Assembly: GCA_964565165.1 (NCBI GenBank)
Contig: CAZMDJ010000051.1
Span: forward strand, 1 to 8,300
Length of the DNA stretch: 8,300 nt
Origin: ZLKRG08 sp964565165
Lineage (GTDB): Bacteria; Actinomycetota; Actinomycetes; Nanopelagicales; Nanopelagicaceae
Reading direction: 5' to 3'
Shown: positions 6,638-8,300 of the stretch, piece by piece
Position numbering within the stretch: position 1 is the first letter of the stretch
Layout of the letters: every line of letters starts with the position of its first letter
Program-made: the position numbers and the translations under genes
The notes under the pieces: model-generated
The model's input: only the letters and a program-made list of their open reading frames with translations
What the model was told of the DNA's origin: nothing
The model's database searches: none

Positions 6638-8150
6638 TCTCGTGGCTCACTACTCTCTTTAAATTCCTATGATCCACATGTGAACCCGCAACTGAACCTG
6701 CACCAAGCTTGGTGCTTGAATGCCTAGCGTTGGGGATTTTTGCCAAATCAGATTTCCGCACCAAATAACCCGTAATGCGAATGAAATCATTACTATCTAA
6801 ATTAAATGTAAAATCGCGCATTCCTGCTTCAAAGGCGCCACGAATAATATCTACGACTGCTTGTGGATTATTTACAGCTGTTTCATCAAAGCTCAACACG
6901 TCGCTTATTCCAGATGCAAATAAATGATGATGTCTTGCAACCGTTTTAAGGTGATGGAATAAATCTGGCTCAGCTCCAACAGGTATTCGCGTGCCTGCAG
7001 TTACATCAATATCAATATCGATACCTGATTGACTATGTAGGAAAGCCTTGCCGCCATTTCCTTGGCAGTATGGCATGTCTATCTCTGCAACCAACGCTGC
7101 GATTCTTGAGGTTATTTTGTAACCTAAGTCGTCTGCAATTGAACTTTGTCCGTATCGATCTTCACTGCCGGAACGTTTCATCAAAATATTGACCGCTTCT
7201 GCCAATCCAAAGATGCCAAACATCGCTGAAAAATTATCAAGCGAGATTAAACCTTCTTTTACCAACCAATCGGATGTGAAGAAGTTGGATTTCTCGACAA
7301 GGAAATTAATGCGGGCAGCCATCAGCTCTGCCATTAAATTAACGTACCTGGGCAGCTCTTCATTTAGGTACTGATCGGTATTGCATTCAGATTCAAGCGC
7401 TACTTTCTTCAAATTCAAACGATTTAAAGTGTGTGAACCTCCACCTATTTTCAATGAGTTGTAGCAACTTACTGCGGCATATTCGCTTCCTAAATCATCT
7501 ACCATCATTGGGTGGCTTATGAAATGTGGTTTTCCGCAAGCAAATACTGTGGCGATAGCATCTGAAAGATATTCATCACTGGTTATTGCTGGGTCAACTT
7601 TGAGAGAAATATTTGGAACTACTTGTAGCAATTCTCTTTCTAGCTTGAATATTGTCTTTGAAACGCGATTGTATTCCGGACTTAAATTCGTGTGAGCAAA
7701 TGCATCCGGGAACATTCTGTCTAGCGACATCCAGAAAAGTTTGAGTTTCCTATATAAATCTCCATCACTAACCTTTTCTACATAAGGAAGTAATAATGTA
7801 TCTAAGTCGCCAAAATAAACTGGGTATCCAGTAATTGACATTGTGTTGCTATACATTATTAATAGAAAAGTTAATGCTTCATCTAAGTTAGTTGCTTGTG
7901 GCAATTCCAAATATTCTGATCCGTTATCTAAAACTTTCTTGTAATCCGGCAAGATATACCGCGGTCTATACGGCGCATTACCTTCATACATGTCACAGAT
8001 GATTCGTTTTTCCAACGCATTTGAGCATTCGGTAGAAATTTCTGGATATTCAAGTAAGTTTTCGGCTAAAGTAGCCAAGCCTGAAACTTTTTGCTTGTAT
8101 GTATGTGAAGCGCTAGTCACGATTTCACGGATTTGCTCAAGCGTTGTCAT
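6615..8150 (-). CDS. yjjI: YjjI-family glycyl radical enzyme
   Basis: The 511-residue product matches the YjjI family in length (E. coli about 516) and in motifs: ICDMYEGNAPYRPRYILPDY (51-70), SITGYPVYFGDLDTLL (105-120), VSCYNSLKIGGGS (227-239) and, near the C-terminus, RITGY (458-462). G461 is the expected site of the stable glycyl radical, installed by the activase. C229 is the likely thiyl-radical cysteine that attacks the substrate. The fold is that of pyruvate formate-lyase and class III ribonucleotide reductase. However, there is no ATP-cone, no C-terminal zinc cysteines and no adjacent Cys pair, so neither of those names fits. The reaction is not established to my knowledge; the radical should be destroyed by oxygen, so use under low oxygen is expected. 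Start is ATG, the only plausible one, without a Shine-Dalgarno but with a TAnnnT hexamer 6 nt upstream. It is first in the yjjI-yjjW operon, 76 nt downstream of tRNA-Lys. Confidence 0.92.
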   Translation of the reverse strand: MTTLEQIREIVTSASHTYKQKVSGLATLAENLLEYPEISTECSNALEKRIICDMYEGNAPYRPRYILPDYKKVLDNGSEYLELPQATNLDEALTFLLIMYSNTMSITGYPVYFGDLDTLLLPYVEKVSDGDLYRKLKLFWMSLDRMFPDAFAHTNLSPEYNRVSKTIFKLERELLQVVPNISLKVDPAITSDEYLSDAIATVFACGKPHFISHPMMVDDLGSEYAAVSCYNSLKIGGGSHTLNRLNLKKVALESECNTDQYLNEELPRYVNLMAELMAARINFLVEKSNFFTSDWLVKEGLISLDNFSAMFGIFGLAEAVNILMKRSGSEDRYGQSSIADDLGYKITSRIAALVAEIDMPYCQGNGGKAFLHSQSGIDIDIDVTAGTRIPVGAEPDLFHHLKTVARHHHLFASGISDVLSFDETAVNNPQAVVDIIRGAFEAGMRDFTFNLDSNDFIRITGYLVRKSDLAKIPNARHSSTKLGAGSVAGSHVDHRNLKRVVSHESAAGSNS

Positions 8151-8156
8151 GCAGTT

Positions 8157-8162
8157 AGTTTA
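8157..8162 (-). promoter_or_regulatory. Candidate -10 element for the yjjI-yjjW operon
   Basis: TAAACT on the minus strand fits TAnnnT and sits exactly 6 nt before the yjjI ATG, the spacing expected if the A of ATG is the first transcribed base. No Shine-Dalgarno is present, which agrees with a leaderless mRNA. No good -35 is seen at 16-18 nt, and no clear FNR-type TTGAT-N4-ATCAA site occurs in the 76-nt spacer. Confidence 0.35.
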
Positions 8163-8194
8163 AGAATTTCGTGAGATGCAAAATAGCAATATTC

Positions 8195-8209
8195 GAGGGA
8201 GTAGCCCTC
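8195..8209 (-). terminator. Possible terminator hairpin downstream of tRNA-Lys
   Basis: On the minus strand GAGGG-CTACT-CCCTC forms a perfect 5-bp GC-rich stem 17 nt after the tRNA 3' end. The following bases GAATATTGCTATTTTGC are AT-rich but lack a true U-run, so termination would be inefficient. It lies between tRNA-Lys and yjjI and could separate their transcripts, or act as an operator for yjjI. Only the inverted repeat itself is certain. Confidence 0.3.
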
Positions 8210-8226
8210 AAAAGATAAGAAGAGAG

Positions 8227-8299
8227 TAGGCCCAGACGGGATCGAACCGTCGACCCACGGATTAAAAGTCCGTTGCTCTACCGACTGAGCTATAGGCCC
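8227..8299 (-). tRNA. tRNA-Lys, anticodon UUU
   Basis: The minus strand folds into a full 73-nt cloverleaf. The acceptor GGGCCTA pairs with TGGGCCT, using G-U wobbles at pairs 1-72 and 6-67. The D arm is GCTC-AGTCGGTA-GAGC. The anticodon arm is ACGGA-CTTTTAA-TCCGT with anticodon TTT. The variable loop is GGGTC and the T arm GACGG-TTCGATC-CCGTC. The discriminator is A. The next bases are CTC, so CCA is not encoded and must be added enzymatically. The terminal G1-U72 wobble is slightly unusual. Confidence 0.96.
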
Positions 8300-8300
8300 C

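Noticed and set aside
6615..8150. Anaerobic ribonucleotide reductase (NrdD) with activase NrdG
   Set aside because: The protein is shorter than NrdD, has no N-terminal ATP-cone and no paired CxxC zinc cysteines before the glycyl radical site, and its motifs match YjjI instead.
6615..8150. Pyruvate formate-lyase or diol/choline lyase
   Set aside because: There is no adjacent catalytic Cys-Cys pair as in PFL, the length is about 250-300 residues below those families, and the sequence around Cys229 does not fit them.
5663..8226. Base composition as proof that yjjI-yjjW was horizontally acquired
   Set aside because: Sampled lines vary widely (about 30-47% GC in yjjI, about 35-45% in the peptidase gene, higher in holB), so eyeballed composition does not separate the segments.

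Overview
The window looks like part of a draft genome from a moderate-to-low GC actinobacterium. The evidence is the gene order thymidylate kinase (fused to an MFS-type membrane domain) - DNA polymerase III delta' - exported tripeptidyl-aminopeptidase-like hydrolase, the sequence style of these proteins, GTG starts with tiny overlaps, and weak or absent Shine-Dalgarno sequences. A streamlined freshwater lineage of the acI/Nanopelagicales type would fit, but that placement is an inference from memory of such genomes, not something the sequence proves. Every gene I can support is on the minus strand, so transcription runs from high to low coordinates. A run of 100 Ns (5563-5662) marks a scaffold gap, probably of unspecified size, so the left and right halves need not be truly adjacent at the printed distance.

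Right half (5663-8300), in transcription order: tRNA-Lys(UUU) at the window edge; a short spacer with a GC-rich hairpin and a possible leaderless promoter; a two-gene operon for a glycyl radical enzyme of the YjjI family and its radical-SAM activase of the YjjW family, overlapping by 23 nt; then the first 48 codons of an unidentified protein, possibly a sensory regulator, cut off by the gap. The YjjI/YjjW pair is the most interesting content. Its substrate is not established to my knowledge, it should be oxygen-sensitive, and the activase here is about 40 residues shorter than the E. coli protein because the ferredoxin-like cluster insert is missing.

Left half (1-5562), in transcription order: an MFS-domain/dTMP kinase fusion (thymidine nucleotide synthesis), holB (clamp-loader delta' subunit), a secreted alpha/beta-hydrolase peptidase, a VOC/glyoxalase-like protein, an AT-rich hairpin, and tRNA-Thr(CGU). 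The first three overlap by 4 and 19 nt and look like one translationally coupled operon joining dTTP supply and replication. The VOC gene follows after 46-64 nt, depending on its start.

No CRISPR array, insertion sequence, rRNA or phage gene is visible. The only longer stretch without a complete gene is 5490-5902, which holds the tmk leader, the N gap, the truncated gene and a 94-nt spacer.
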